64,000 nucleotides of DNA from Shewanella subflava (GCF_025971955.1 NZ_JAPDMX010000030.1:174781-238780); one strand, 5' to 3'. Shown: positions 39,317-49,646, counted from the first letter of the stretch. The notes: a model not told the origin generated them from the sequence alone. Translations and numbers: made by a program.

Positions 39317-41362
39317 TTATTTAGCTGTCCAGCGATCCATCCAACCAAAGACATTTTTGTACCACTGTTGCAGGTTATCTTGATTCAAAATCCAATGATT
39401 TTCGTCTGGGAACATTAACAGTTCCGACGGGATCCCTTGACGTTGCATAAAGCTAAATGCCGCAAGACCTTGACCATAAGGCACACGGAAGTCTTTTTCG
39501 CCATGAATCACTAACATTGGGGTTTTCCAGTTTTCAACATAGTTAACTGGGTTAAATTTCTCGTACAGCTCTTTGTTATCTTGATATGTACCACCGAATT
39601 CGTATTCAGGGAACCACAACTCTTCTGTCACGTAGTACATAGAGCGCATATCAAATAAACCAGCATGGTTAATTAAACACTTGAAGCCATCATTCCAGTG
39701 CCCTTGGATCCAGTTCATCATATAACCACCATATGATCCCCCCAGTGCACAGGCATTATTGGCATCTAACCAAGGTTGCTGCTCAGTCACTGCAGCCATA
39801 CCTTTTTTCAAGTCTTCTAAGGGTTTACCGCCCCAATCTTGACTGATTGAGTCAGTGAATGCTTGACCATAACCGGTTGACCCATGGAAATCGACCATCA
39901 CCACACCATAGCCCGCACCCGCCCATAATTGGGCATTCCAGCGACCACTGAATGAATTACCAAATGATCCTTGCGGTCCACCATGAACTAAATACGCAAT
40001 AGGATATTTTTCACCTTCTTTATAGTTTGCAGGTTTAATCCAATAACCATGAACCGTTTCGTCGTTCCAACCTTTAAATTTGAATTGTTCAAATTCACCG
40101 AATTGAATTTTAGCCACTTTGTCTTTGTTCACTTCAGTTAGGCGACGTAGGTTTTCGCCTTCTAAGCTGATGGTGTATAAATCACCTGGTTCAACCAAAG
40201 AGGCATTTTTGAAAATGATTTTATTGTTTGTCACCGCAACGATGCTGTTGCTGCCATCGTTGTAGATTGGACGAACGTCACCAAACTGCGGATTTACTTC
40301 AAATATCGACACTTGGCCAACATCTTGAGCGGTAACATACAGAGTACGTCCGTCTTTGCTGAAGTTGATTGAGCTTGGGCTTCTATCCCATAAAGGGGCA
40401 ACTTCTTTTTCTTGACCTGTTACGGTATCAAGTAACATTAAGCGGTAACGATCGGCTTCAAAGCCGGGTTTGCTCATAGCAAGATAAGCCATGTAACGAC
40501 CATCTGCTGAATAGGTAGGTTGTGCATCCCACGCTTTATTCGCTTCAGTTAGGTTGACTGTTTCGCCACCACTCACAGGAACTTGCCATAAATCATAATT
40601 GGTCGTCCAAGACTGATCACGACTCGGTGCTTTAGCACTATAAACGACATACTTACCATCTGGAGTAAAAGTTACTTCTTCCATACCAGAAAATGGCTTT
40701 GGCGGGGTTTCTGTATCACGGCCTTGGGTGACGTTAACCGCATCGGTAATTTTGTTGCCATTGATATTGGCAACAAATAAATGGTTACGGGCATGGTCTT
40801 CCCAGGTATCCCAATGACGTACCATTAACTGCTTATATTCACGGCCAGTTGTTTTACGCTCTTTTTCAGCGGCGAATTTTTCTTTTGAGCAGGCTAAATC
40901 TTTACACTCTGGAAAAACACGCAACGTCATGACAACTTGTTTGCCATCTTGCGATAATTTATAGCCATTTACATCAAGCGGTAAGTCGGTAACTTGCTTA
41001 GCTTCACCGCCATCTAGTGGCAACTGAAACAGCTGACTAGTTCCACTGCGATCGGCTAGAAAATAAATGCTTTTATTATCTGGTGCAAAATTGACATCAT
41101 GCTCAGTGCCTGCAGCAGACGTTAACTGTTTTGGCGTTGCTGACTTATTGGTTAAGTCTAATGTATAAAGATCAGAGCTTGACTCACCTTTATCGTCGAT
41201 CACTTTAACACCATAAACTAAGGTGTTACCGTCGTGTGAAACCGCATATGAATGAATTTTATTTAAATTAACCAAATGCTGAACTGTAAAAGGTTCAGCT
41301 GAATGCACTGACGTTGCCATTCCTGCAGCAACCAATGCCAAAAGCACTGAAGAAGTTTTCAT
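39317..41362 (-). CDS. Secreted S9 prolyl-oligopeptidase-family peptidase
   Basis: A 681-residue exported serine peptidase (DPP/acylaminoacyl-peptidase-like). The Sec signal ends at VHSA (22). WD40-like/TolB-type beta-propeller repeats (DGKYVVYSAKAPS, DGRYMAYLAMS, SKDGRTLYVTAQD) cover about 30-400. The C-terminal alpha/beta hydrolase has the nucleophile in ALGGSYGGYMMNW, the Asp in VIHGEKDFRVPYGQG and the His in PDENHWIL. Complete triad. It probably degrades oligopeptides in the periplasm. Transcribed alone. Confidence 0.92.
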   Translation of the reverse strand: MKTSSVLLALVAAGMATSVHSAEPFTVQHLVNLNKIHSYAVSHDGNTLVYGVKVIDDKGESSSDLYTLDLTNKSATPKQLTSAAGTEHDVNFAPDNKSIYFLADRSGTSQLFQLPLDGGEAKQVTDLPLDVNGYKLSQDGKQVVMTLRVFPECKDLACSKEKFAAEKERKTTGREYKQLMVRHWDTWEDHARNHLFVANINGNKITDAVNVTQGRDTETPPKPFSGMEEVTFTPDGKYVVYSAKAPSRDQSWTTNYDLWQVPVSGGETVNLTEANKAWDAQPTYSADGRYMAYLAMSKPGFEADRYRLMLLDTVTGQEKEVAPLWDRSPSSINFSKDGRTLYVTAQDVGQVSIFEVNPQFGDVRPIYNDGSNSIVAVTNNKIIFKNASLVEPGDLYTISLEGENLRRLTEVNKDKVAKIQFGEFEQFKFKGWNDETVHGYWIKPANYKEGEKYPIAYLVHGGPQGSFGNSFSGRWNAQLWAGAGYGVVMVDFHGSTGYGQAFTDSISQDWGGKPLEDLKKGMAAVTEQQPWLDANNACALGGSYGGYMMNWIQGHWNDGFKCLINHAGLFDMRSMYYVTEELWFPEYEFGGTYQDNKELYEKFNPVNYVENWKTPMLVIHGEKDFRVPYGQGLAAFSFMQRQGIPSELLMFPDENHWILNQDNLQQWYKNVFGWMDRWTAK

Positions 41363-41419
41363 GTTATTGATTATCTCTTTGATGGTTTGTTGTGTTTATT
41401 TGTTGGCAGATTAACGAAA

Positions 41420-41468
41420 GCAAAACGCTCAAGCAACCCTTAACGAATAAAGATCCTTGAGCGTTTAA
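41420..41468 (-). terminator. Terminator-like hairpin after fumarase
   Basis: AAAACGCTCAAG/CTTGAGCGTTTAA arms with a loop of about 22 nt and a T run on the minus strand, 30 bases beyond the fumarase stop. Confidence 0.5.
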
Positions 41469-41498
41469 GTCACATTACTTTACAGTGACAAGCTTAAA

Positions 41499-43046
41499 TT
41501 AAGCTTTACTGTTGGCAATATTCACTTTCCAAATAGCCGGGCCGGTTTCATGGGCATTAACGCCGTTAGAATCAACCGCGACAGTTACTGGCATATCTTG
41601 TACTTCAAACTCGTAAATCGCTTCCATACCGAGATCTTCAAAGGCAACCACGCGAGATTTCTTAATGGCTTTAGAAACAAGGTAGGCTGCGCCGCCCACT
41701 GCCATAAGGTATACGGCTTTGTGTTTCTTAATTGACTCAACAGTTTGTGGACCACGTTCAGATTTACCAATCATGCCCATTAAGCCTGTTTTATCCAGCA
41801 TCATGTCGGTAAATTTGTCCATACGGGTTGCGGTAGTTGGGCCTGCAGGGCCAACGACTTCATTACCTACTGGATCAACAGGACCCACGTAGTAAATAAA
41901 CTTACCCTTAAAATCAACACCTGCTGGTAAACCTTCGCCAGAATCTAACAGCGTTTGAATACGCTTATGCGCCGCATCACGACCTGTTAGCATTTTGCCG
42001 TTAAGCAGTAAGGTGTCACCGCTTTTCCAGGTTTCGATTTCAGCTTGGGTCACTGTGTCTAAATTAACACGGTGGGTATTTTCACCCGCTTCACGGGTGA
42101 TTTCTGGCCAATCTTCAAGTGATGGCGGCACTAAATCTGCTGGGCCTGTTCCGTCTAAGTGAAAATGAACATGGCGGGTTGCTGCACAATTGGGGATCAT
42201 CACCACCGGCTTAGACGCTGCATGGGTTGGTGCTGATTTAATTTTAATATCTAACACCGTGGTTAAACCGCCTAATCCCTGTGCGCCTATACCTAAGTTG
42301 TTAGCACGTTCAAATATATCTAAGCGTAGCTTTTCTTCGGTTGTTTCAGCGCCTTTAGCAATTAATTCATGGATATCAACAGGGTCCATTAATGACTCTT
42401 TTGCCATCACAGCAGCTTTTTCAGCCGTGCCACCAATACCTATGCCTAACATACCTGGAGGACACCAACCTGCACCCATTGTCGGTAAGGTTTTTTCTAC
42501 CCATGCTGCAATATCGTCAGATGGGTTTAACATGGCCATTTTTGATTTGTTTTCTGATCCGCCGCCTTTAGCTGCGATCATCACTTCAACATGGTTGCCA
42601 GCAACCATATCAATATGCACCACAGATGGCGTGTTATCGCGGGTGTTTTTACGGGCACCAGCAGGATCGGCAACAATTGAAGCACGCAATGGATTGTCTG
42701 GGTTTGTGTAAGCACGACGTACACCTTCATCAACCATTTGCTGCACTGTCATGTCGGTTTTATCCCAACTGACATTCATACCGATTTTAACAAACGTGGT
42801 CACAATACCCGTGTCTTGACAAAGAGGACGTTTGCCTTCAGCCGACATACGAGAATTAATTAAAATTTGTGCAATGGCATCTTTCGCTGCAACGCTTTGT
42901 TCGCGTTGATATGCACCGTACATAGCATCGACAAAATCTTTAGGATGGTAATATGAGATGTATTGCAAAGAATCTGCAATACTTTCAATGAAATCGGCCT
43001 GTTTAATCATAACAGGTGTAGCAGACGATTCAGTGTTTATAGACAT
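41499..43046 (-). CDS. fumA: Class I (iron-sulfur) fumarate hydratase
   Basis: A 515-residue homodimeric [4Fe-4S] fumarase of the TCA cycle (fumarate to malate) in the cytoplasm. The three cluster cysteines lie in RPLCQDTG, GAGWCPPGMLG and IPNCAATRHVHFHLDG. The N-terminal alpha domain is followed by the C-terminal swivelling domain from about residue 340 (GKMLTGRDAAHKRI, YYVGPVDPVGNEVVGPAGPTTATRMDKF). GGAG lies before the ATG. I cannot tell FumA from FumB orthology by eye, so the symbol means class I only. Confidence 0.92.
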   Translation of the reverse strand: MSINTESSATPVMIKQADFIESIADSLQYISYYHPKDFVDAMYGAYQREQSVAAKDAIAQILINSRMSAEGKRPLCQDTGIVTTFVKIGMNVSWDKTDMTVQQMVDEGVRRAYTNPDNPLRASIVADPAGARKNTRDNTPSVVHIDMVAGNHVEVMIAAKGGGSENKSKMAMLNPSDDIAAWVEKTLPTMGAGWCPPGMLGIGIGGTAEKAAVMAKESLMDPVDIHELIAKGAETTEEKLRLDIFERANNLGIGAQGLGGLTTVLDIKIKSAPTHAASKPVVMIPNCAATRHVHFHLDGTGPADLVPPSLEDWPEITREAGENTHRVNLDTVTQAEIETWKSGDTLLLNGKMLTGRDAAHKRIQTLLDSGEGLPAGVDFKGKFIYYVGPVDPVGNEVVGPAGPTTATRMDKFTDMMLDKTGLMGMIGKSERGPQTVESIKKHKAVYLMAVGGAAYLVSKAIKKSRVVAFEDLGMEAIYEFEVQDMPVTVAVDSNGVNAHETGPAIWKVNIANSKA

Positions 43047-43100
43047 ATAGGGGCGCTCCAGCAGCCATGCGGCCTAACTTGTTTTTCGTTTTTATGTTCA

Positions 43101-43115
43101 GTTGATTTAATCAAC
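43101..43115. promoter_or_regulatory. 15-bp palindrome between fumarase and pabB
   Basis: GTTGATTTAATCAAC is a perfect 7-1-7 palindrome in the divergent promoter region. It resembles an FNR-family site (TTGAT-N4-ATCAA) but has a 3-base spacer, so it is not a standard FNR box. Confidence 0.4.
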
Positions 43116-43202
43116 ATTATTTAGGTATTAATCCTTTTATGGCCAATATGATACTCTTTCCATCCTTTTTGGGCTACAGCACTTTTTAGATAAGGCGAAT
43201 TG

Positions 43203-44642
43203 ATGAAACAGCGTGGGGATAATCCATTAACGATAACACCATTAATGTGGGCAGGTTCCACCCAGAGCTTATTTGAATCCATCAGCCATTTACCTTGGGC
43301 GATGCTGTTAGATTCTGCAAATGCGCAACATCAAGATGCCCGGTTTGATATCATTGTCGTTAACCCCATTGCCACATTAGTTAGCCGTAATGGCACAGTC
43401 ATATTTGAAGCAAAAGATCGTACTAATCAGACTCTGCAACCCATTTTCGATAAAATTTGCCATCACCTACAAGCGACATCGCTTGACCCATTTGCAGCGT
43501 TAAAATATTGCCAACAGGAGTTATATCCGGTTAAACAAGCTTGCAAGTATCCATTTAGTGGCGGTGCTGTGGGGGCATTTAGTTATGATTTAGGCCGCTC
43601 AATTGAACAACTGCCAAGCACAGCAACAAAAGACATCGACTTTAATGAACTGAATATTGGCTTTTATGATCAGTGCTTAGTTTATGACTATCAACAGCAA
43701 AGTTGGTCTTTCATCCGTTACGACAATGTTGATCACGACAACCCCTTAGTCAATTTTATAAACAAGCCTTCAGCCCCCTTCATACAATCTGATCAGACTG
43801 CATTTTGTTTAACTTCTGAATGGCGTAATCAAACGCATAAACAAACGTATCTCAATCATTTTGATCGGGTTCAAGCCTATTTGCTCAGTGGTGACTGTTA
43901 TCAAATTAACTTAACCCAAAGATTTGAGGCCGACTATCAAGGTGATGAATGGCAAGCGTATAAGCAATTAACGCAAGCGAATAAAGCCCCCTTTTCTGCT
44001 TTTATGCGTTTGCCTAACCATACTGTTTTGTCCATTTCACCAGAACGCTTTATACAACTGGCTGGTGACAATATTGAAACCAAACCGATTAAAGGCACCT
44101 TACCTAGGTTAAACGATGAAGCACTCGATGTATTGCAAGCGGACAAATTACGCTGTTCAGAAAAAGATCGTGCTGAAAATGTAATGATTGTTGATTTACT
44201 GCGAAATGATATCGGCAAAGTTGCAGCAGCAGGCAGCGTTAAGGTGCCCAAACTTTTTGACATTGAAAGCTTCCCTGCTGTGCACCATTTAGTCAGTACC
44301 GTTACCGCTCAGTTAGCTAGCCAATATGATGCCAGCGATCTACTTAAAGCGTGTTTTCCTGGAGGTTCTATTACTGGGGCGCCTAAAATACGGGCAATGC
44401 AGATTATTGAAGAATTAGAACCGTCAAGACGCAGTATGTATTGTGGCAGTATTGGCTATATCAGCCAAGATGGCACCATGGACACAAGCATTACGATTCG
44501 CACCTTGGTGACTGAAAATAATCGTATTTATTGTTGGGCTGGTGGCGGCGTGGTTGCTGACTCAAACGCTGAAGCGGAATATCAGGAATGCTTTGATAAA
44601 GTGAGCAAAATTTTACCTTTATTGCAAACCACTCAGCAATAA
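43203..44642 (+). CDS. pabB: Aminodeoxychorismate synthase component I PabB
   Basis: It converts chorismate with ammonia to 4-amino-4-deoxychorismate, the precursor of p-aminobenzoate and folate, together with a PabA glutaminase encoded elsewhere. The 479 residues have the chorismate-binding fold. KPIKGTLPRL contains the lysine typical of PabB (TrpE-type proteins have Ala), SGDCYQINLTQRF is also present, CFPGGSITGAPKIRAMQII and SMYCGSIGYIS follow, and the metal Glu is in EAEYQECFDK. ATG 43203 follows AAGGCG. Confidence 0.92.
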   Translation: MKQRGDNPLTITPLMWAGSTQSLFESISHLPWAMLLDSANAQHQDARFDIIVVNPIATLVSRNGTVIFEAKDRTNQTLQPIFDKICHHLQATSLDPFAALKYCQQELYPVKQACKYPFSGGAVGAFSYDLGRSIEQLPSTATKDIDFNELNIGFYDQCLVYDYQQQSWSFIRYDNVDHDNPLVNFINKPSAPFIQSDQTAFCLTSEWRNQTHKQTYLNHFDRVQAYLLSGDCYQINLTQRFEADYQGDEWQAYKQLTQANKAPFSAFMRLPNHTVLSISPERFIQLAGDNIETKPIKGTLPRLNDEALDVLQADKLRCSEKDRAENVMIVDLLRNDIGKVAAAGSVKVPKLFDIESFPAVHHLVSTVTAQLASQYDASDLLKACFPGGSITGAPKIRAMQIIEELEPSRRSMYCGSIGYISQDGTMDTSITIRTLVTENNRIYCWAGGGVVADSNAEAEYQECFDKVSKILPLLQTTQQ

Positions 44643-44715
44643 TAGTGTGTTTGAAGCGAATGTTTACCCATATCATCTGTGGGTAATAGTGGTAATCGAC
44701 TTAAAAAAACCAATA

Positions 44716-44910
44716 AAGAATCCACCTTCTCAAAAAGGTGGCTTTGATATCACTCCCTCTAAGGGAGTTTTCCTACCACGCGTTAACAAGACGCCGTTAA
44801 TATATCTATAGGCTCTACTAAATCATCCCTGATTGAGAACCCTGTACCGCAAATTAGCAAAGCTCAGCATCATTTATCACTTATCACTTATCACTTGAGT
44901 TAATCAGCTA
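44716..44910 (-). repeat. Dispersed repeat family, copy 3
   Basis: This copy is inverted and somewhat diverged. The hairpin CTAAATCA-TCCC-TGATTGAG (44818-44837) has one changed arm base. The variable hairpin is CTCCCT/AGGGAG-type, and the terminal hairpin CCACCTTCT...AAGGTGG starts at 44722. One end carries three tandem TTATCAC units (44874-44894). It lies between convergent pabB and eda. Confidence 0.82.
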
Positions 44911-44921
44911 TTGTAGGGCTG

Positions 44922-44951
44922 AAAATAAAAAAGCCAGCAAATTTGCTGGCT
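44922..44951 (-). terminator. Terminator after eda
   Basis: Perfect palindrome AGCCAGCAAATTTGCTGGCT with a T run on the minus strand, about 20 bases beyond the eda stop. Confidence 0.85.
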
Positions 44952-44968
44952 GTTATTTTTTAAACGAG

Positions 44969-45610
44969 TTAAAGGCCGCTTAATGCATCTTTACAAAGCT
45001 GGGTAATACGCGCCCAATCTTCAGAGTCAACAGCATCGCTTGGGGCAATCCAGCTACCGCCAATACAATCAACATTGTCTAGGGCTAGATAGTCTTTGTA
45101 TGTAGCAGGGCTTATCCCGCCTGTTGGACAAAAACGAATGTTGGCTAATGGGCCTGAAAATGACTTAAGTGCATTTACACCTCCAGAGGCTTCAGCGGGG
45201 AAGAATTTAAAATGGGTGTAACCCAATTCCATCCCCACCATCACTTCAGAAATACTCGCAACGCCAGGAATTAATGGTACATTACCTTTTTTAGCAGCTT
45301 TAAGTAAATCAACCGTTGCACCTGGAGTGATAATAAACTGCGAACCCGCAGCAACTGCTTGCTGAAGCTGCGCTTCGTTTAAAATCGTGCCAGCGCCGAT
45401 TAATGCTTCGGGTACTTCTTTGGCAATTTTAGCAATGGCTTCAAGTGCACATGGAGTACGTAACGTCACCTCTAACACACTAATGCCACCGGCAACTAAA
45501 GCTTTTGCTAACGGTACTGCATGTTCAATCTTGTTGATCACCATAACGGGGACAATCGGGCTACGCTTAAATACATCTTGTGGTTGAAGTGACCAGTTAT
45601 TGTCAGACAT
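44969..45610 (-). CDS. eda: KDPG aldolase Eda
   Basis: 2-keto-3-deoxy-6-phosphogluconate/4-hydroxy-2-oxoglutarate aldolase (213 residues), the last Entner-Doudoroff step, giving pyruvate and glyceraldehyde-3-phosphate. The class I TIM-barrel motifs are VLEVTLRTPCALEAI (catalytic Glu), LIGAGTILN, and the Schiff-base lysine in THFKFFPAEASGGVNALKSF. RFCPTGGIS binds phosphate. It follows edd by 18 bases and ends the zwf-pgl-edd-eda operon. Confidence 0.96.
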   Translation of the reverse strand: MSDNNWSLQPQDVFKRSPIVPVMVINKIEHAVPLAKALVAGGISVLEVTLRTPCALEAIAKIAKEVPEALIGAGTILNEAQLQQAVAAGSQFIITPGATVDLLKAAKKGNVPLIPGVASISEVMVGMELGYTHFKFFPAEASGGVNALKSFSGPLANIRFCPTGGISPATYKDYLALDNVDCIGGSWIAPSDAVDSEDWARITQLCKDALSGL

Positions 45611-45628
45611 TCGTTACTCTTCCTTTAA

Positions 45629-47455
45629 TTAGTAAATTTCGTCAAGTGCACTGGTGCTTCTTGCACCGGTTTCTGGGCTGCTTAAGTTGCTGCGTAACGC
45701 ACCAAATAACTCACGCCCCATGCCATAACTTGAATGATGTAAATCAACAAGGCTGGCTTCACGTGCATTTAATACTGTCTCATCAACTAATAACGTTAAC
45801 TCGCCAGTCACTGCATTGACGCGAATAAGGTCACCATCTTGCACTTTGGCAATCATTCCACCATCAAGCGCTTCAGGGGTTAAATGGATGGCTGCGGGTA
45901 CTTTGCCCGATGCGCCAGACATACGACCATCAGTTACCAAGGCCACACTGAAGCCTTTGTCTTGTAAGCTGCCCAAGAAAGGCGTTAATTTGTGCAGTTC
46001 AGGCATGCCATTGGCTTTCGGCCCCTGACCTTTGACGACAACCACGCAATCGCGATCAAGTGCGCCTTGTTTAAATAACGCATCAATTTCATTTTGATCG
46101 TTAATCACAATCGCTGGCGCTTCCACAATGCGGTTTTTCTCAGGCACAGCAGACACTTTAATTACCGCACGGCCTAAGTTACCTTTTAACAGTTTCAAAC
46201 CACCATTTTTTTGGAACGGCGTGGCCAAATGGGTTAATACTTCTTTATCTAGTGATTCTGTCACACCATCAACCCAACGTAATTCGCCATCAATTAATTT
46301 AGGCTCTTGGGTATATTTGCGTAATCCAAATCCCGCAACGGTATTCACATCTTCATGTAATAAACCGCCATCAAGCAGTTCTTTGATTAACAAAGCCATA
46401 CCGCCTGCGGCATGGAAATGGTTAATGTCGGCATGACCGTTTGGATAAACCCTTGCTAATAATGGTGTTGCATCAGATAAATCGGAAAAATCATCCCAGT
46501 TCACTATGATGCCAGCTGCGCGAGCTGCAGCGACAATGTGCATCGTCAGGTTGGTTGAACCACCGGTGGCTAGTAACGCAACGATGCCGTTAACCACTGA
46601 TTTTTCACATACCACTTCACCAATTGGGGTGTACTGAGTACCTAATTGAGTTAAACGACACACCTGCTTGGCCGCCATTTTATTAAGTGCTTCACGCAGT
46701 GGATCATCTGGGTTAACAAATGATGAACCAGGTAACTGCAAGCCCATCACTTCAAGCATTAACTGGTTAGAGTTTGCAGTGCCGTAGAAAGTACAAGTAC
46801 CCGCACTGTGATAAGAGGCAGACTCTGCAGCTAATAACTCTTCACGACCAATTAAGCCTTGAGCAAACTTTTGACGAATACGGGCTTTTTCTTTGTTTGG
46901 AATACCCGATTTCATTGGACCTGCTGGCACAAATAACATCGGTAAATGGCCAAAGCTTAGAGCACCGATTAATAAACCTGGTACGATTTTGTCACATATA
47001 CCCAGTAGTAAAGCACCATCAAACATATTGTGTGATAAGCCAACAGCAGTGGCCATTGCAATCACTTCACGGCTAAGGAGACTTAGCTCCATGCCTGGTT
47101 GACCCTGTGTGACACCATCACACATTGCAGGCACACCCGCGGCAACCTGAGCAACACTGCCGACATCTTCGCAGGCTTGCTTTAATAGTTTTGGATAATC
47201 TTCATAGGGCTGGTGAGCAGAAAGCATGTCGTTAAATGAAGTGACAATACCAATGTTTGCTTTAGTAAACTGACGCAAAGAATCTTTCTCTGCAGGTTTA
47301 CACGCGGCAAAACCATGGGCTAAGTTGCCGCAACTTAACGCGCTACGATGAACGCCTTTGGCTTTAGCATCATTCAATGCAGCTAAATACCCTTTACGAG
47401 AATTTTTACTGCGTTCGATAATACGATCTGTTACTGCCTGAACTACTGAGTGCAT
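45629..47455 (-). CDS. edd: Phosphogluconate dehydratase Edd
   Basis: A [4Fe-4S] dehydratase of the IlvD/Edd family (608 residues) turning 6-phosphogluconate into KDPG. The signature [20 protein letters not shown] is followed by [29 protein letters not shown] and [19 protein letters not shown]. The length is as in other Edd proteins, longer than IlvD at the C-end. AAAGGAG precedes the ATG. It lies 12 bases after pgl in the operon. Confidence 0.96.
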   Translation of the reverse strand: MHSVVQAVTDRIIERSKNSRKGYLAALNDAKAKGVHRSALSCGNLAHGFAACKPAEKDSLRQFTKANIGIVTSFNDMLSAHQPYEDYPKLLKQACEDVGSVAQVAAGVPAMCDGVTQGQPGMELSLLSREVIAMATAVGLSHNMFDGALLLGICDKIVPGLLIGALSFGHLPMLFVPAGPMKSGIPNKEKARIRQKFAQGLIGREELLAAESASYHSAGTCTFYGTANSNQLMLEVMGLQLPGSSFVNPDDPLREALNKMAAKQVCRLTQLGTQYTPIGEVVCEKSVVNGIVALLATGGSTNLTMHIVAAARAAGIIVNWDDFSDLSDATPLLARVYPNGHADINHFHAAGGMALLIKELLDGGLLHEDVNTVAGFGLRKYTQEPKLIDGELRWVDGVTESLDKEVLTHLATPFQKNGGLKLLKGNLGRAVIKVSAVPEKNRIVEAPAIVINDQNEIDALFKQGALDRDCVVVVKGQGPKANGMPELHKLTPFLGSLQDKGFSVALVTDGRMSGASGKVPAAIHLTPEALDGGMIAKVQDGDLIRVNAVTGELTLLVDETVLNAREASLVDLHHSSYGMGRELFGALRSNLSSPETGARSTSALDEIY

Positions 47456-47467
47456 GTTTAGACTCCT

Positions 47468-48166
47468 TTATGCGCTGTAGAACACATCAACGGGCGTTTT
47501 ATGCTGCGCTAATACTGCTCTGATAGGCATTTTTGTGACGTCATCATTTTCTAATGCTTGATGATAAACGGTTAATTTTGCTTCACCGACAAGGTGCAAA
47601 TAAATTTGACGGCTATTTAAAATGGCATCTTTTGATAATGTGATTCTGGCATGAGGTGCAGTTGTCGGATTGACTGCTGCACACGTATCTTGAGTGGTTA
47701 ACGCATGATCTAATTCTTTGCTACAAGGAAACCATGAACAGGTATGTCCATCGGTGCCCATGCCCAATACCACCACATCAAAAGGACGAGGGAAATTAGC
47801 AAGAGATTCACCTGCCATTGCAGCTCCCGCTTCGGGAGTTGCAAACATATTTTTTAAACCGCGAAACTTAGCGTTAGTCGCACGATTTTGTAGAAGATGC
47901 TCCCTAACTAACCTTTCATTTGAATCTTTTTCATCAGCTTCAACCCAGCGTTCATCGGCTAGTGTGATATATACTTCACTCCACTCTAATGATTTTTGGC
48001 TAAGCAATTGAAATAATTTCAACGGTGTAGAGCCGCCTGAAACAACCAAGCTTGCTTTACCGCGACAATCAATCGCATCTTGTAATTGATTAGCAATCTT
48101 ATCGGCTAAAGTCGATTCAAGACTGGCTGGCGAATCAAATGATTTAAATACCGTTTCTTTAATCAT
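47468..48166 (-). CDS. pgl: 6-phosphogluconolactonase Pgl
   Basis: A DevB-type lactonase (232 residues) hydrolysing 6-phosphogluconolactone from Zwf. LVVSGGSTPLKLFQLL binds phosphate, and ITLADERWVEADEKDSN and LGMGTDGHTCSWFP hold the catalytic His. The family usually has GEDGHTASLFP, so this version is slightly variant. An earlier ATG at 48184 overlaps the zwf stop, but the AAGGA that fits lies after it, so ATG 48166 is chosen. Confidence 0.93.
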   Translation of the reverse strand: MIKETVFKSFDSPASLESTLADKIANQLQDAIDCRGKASLVVSGGSTPLKLFQLLSQKSLEWSEVYITLADERWVEADEKDSNERLVREHLLQNRATNAKFRGLKNMFATPEAGAAMAGESLANFPRPFDVVVLGMGTDGHTCSWFPCSKELDHALTTQDTCAAVNPTTAPHARITLSKDAILNSRQIYLHLVGEAKLTVYHQALENDDVTKMPIRAVLAQHKTPVDVFYSA

Positions 48167-48176
48167 ATTGGTTTCC

Positions 48177-49646
48177 TTATTCATCCCAAGAGCGGCCGTC
48201 TTTAGTAATTAATGCCACTGACGCTACTGGGCCCCAGGTACCTGCTGGATAAGATTTTGGACGCTCGCCACTTTGTTCCCAAGCTTGAATGATCCCGTCA
48301 ACCCATTTCCATGCTTGTTCAACTTCATCACGGCGAACAAACAGTGCTTGATTACCTAACATAGCTTCAAGTAATAAACGCTCATATGCATCAGCAATTC
48401 GCTCATTTTTGAACGTGTCTGAGAAACTTAAATCCAGTTTAGTGGTTTGTAGGCGTTGTTTTTGCTCAAGACCAGGAACTTTATTCATCATCTGAATTTC
48501 AACACCTTCATGGGGTTGTAGACGAATAGTCAACTTGTTTGGCGGCAAATTACGGTAACTGGAACGATATAAATTGTGTGGTGGGTTTTTAAAGTAGACC
48601 ACAATTTCACTGCTCTTGAATGGCATACGTTTGCCACTTCGCAAATAAAACGGCACGCCTGCCCAACGCCAGTTATCAATATCAACACGCAGTGCCACAA
48701 AGGTTTCAGTATGTGATTTGAGGTTTGCACCGTCTTCTTCAAGGTAACCTGGAACAGGCGAGCCTTTTAAGAAACCTGCACTGTATTGGCCACGAACGGT
48801 ATTTTCATAAACGTTATCTTGATTGATTGGACGCAGTGATTTCAGCACTTTTACTTTTTCATCACGAATATTATCAGCATCAAGCGTTACGGGAGGATCC
48901 ATAGCAACTAAGCTAAGCACCTGTAATAAGTGGTTTTGGATCATGTCACGCATTTGACCTGCGCCATCAAAGTAGCCCCAACGCCCTTCAATACCCACTT
49001 CTTCTGCCACCGTGATCTGTACATGATCAATGGTACGGTTATCCCATTTAGAGGCGAATAATGAGTTAGCAAAACGCAGTGCAATTAGGTTTTGGACTGT
49101 TTCTTTACCTAAATAATGGTCAATACGATAAACCTGGTTCTCATTAAAGAACTCTGCAACTTGGTCGTTGATCACATGGGAAGATTCTAAATCAGTACCA
49201 ATCGGCTTTTCGAGTACAACGCGGGTATCAGGATGGATCAGTTTTTGTGCATTAAGACAACGACAGATAGCACCGAAGATAGAAGGAGGCGTAGCGAAAT
49301 AATTAACCATCACACGCTTTTTCGGCTCTAATAAATCATGGAAAGCTTGGTAGCCTTCTGGCTGAGTAAAATCTGTGCCGATATAATGACAACGGGCGAG
49401 GAAACGCTCAAGTGTTGTTGGACAAATTTCATCCTTCACAAATGTGTTTAATGCCTTGCTAACAAGTTCAATGAACTCTTGTTGAGTAAAGGCATCTTTT
49501 GCAACACCAATCACTTTGGTGTCCTTATCCAATAACTCTGCTTTATCTAATTGGTAGAGTGAAGGTAAAAGTTTACGTCTTGCAAGGTCCCCTTTGGTAC
49601 CGAACAACACAAAATCACACGCCTTTGCACCTGATGATTTGCCCAT
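48177..49646 (-). CDS. zwf: Glucose-6-phosphate 1-dehydrogenase Zwf
   Basis: The 489-residue enzyme oxidises glucose-6-phosphate to 6-phosphogluconolactone with NADP+, feeding both Entner-Doudoroff and pentose phosphate routes. The Rossmann loop is FGTKGDLARRKLLPSLYQL (usually GASGDLxxRK). The substrate-binding signature is RIDHYLGKETVQNL, after VVLEKPIGTD. It is the first gene of the operon. A HexR-like palindrome lies about 70-85 bases upstream of the start. AGGAG is rather far (about 12 bases) from the ATG. Confidence 0.96.
   Translation of the reverse strand: MGKSSGAKACDFVLFGTKGDLARRKLLPSLYQLDKAELLDKDTKVIGVAKDAFTQQEFIELVSKALNTFVKDEICPTTLERFLARCHYIGTDFTQPEGYQAFHDLLEPKKRVMVNYFATPPSIFGAICRCLNAQKLIHPDTRVVLEKPIGTDLESSHVINDQVAEFFNENQVYRIDHYLGKETVQNLIALRFANSLFASKWDNRTIDHVQITVAEEVGIEGRWGYFDGAGQMRDMIQNHLLQVLSLVAMDPPVTLDADNIRDEKVKVLKSLRPINQDNVYENTVRGQYSAGFLKGSPVPGYLEEDGANLKSHTETFVALRVDIDNWRWAGVPFYLRSGKRMPFKSSEIVVYFKNPPHNLYRSSYRNLPPNKLTIRLQPHEGVEIQMMNKVPGLEQKQRLQTTKLDLSFSDTFKNERIADAYERLLLEAMLGNQALFVRRDEVEQAWKWVDGIIQAWEQSGERPKSYPAGTWGPVASVALITKDGRSWDE

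Noticed and set aside
41490..41510. Palindrome AAGCTTAAATTAAGCTT as the fumarase terminator
   Set aside because: It overlaps the stop codon, is AT-rich and lacks a T run; the hairpin at 41420-41468 is a better candidate.
44874..44894. Short direct repeats as a CRISPR array
   Set aside because: Seven-base units without spacers; they belong to repeat copy 3.
46774..47076. 100-codon plus-strand ORF inside edd
   Set aside because: It is an antisense shadow of a strongly conserved enzyme, as are the similar long frames opposite fumarase (42190-42711) and the MarC-family gene (38131-38625).
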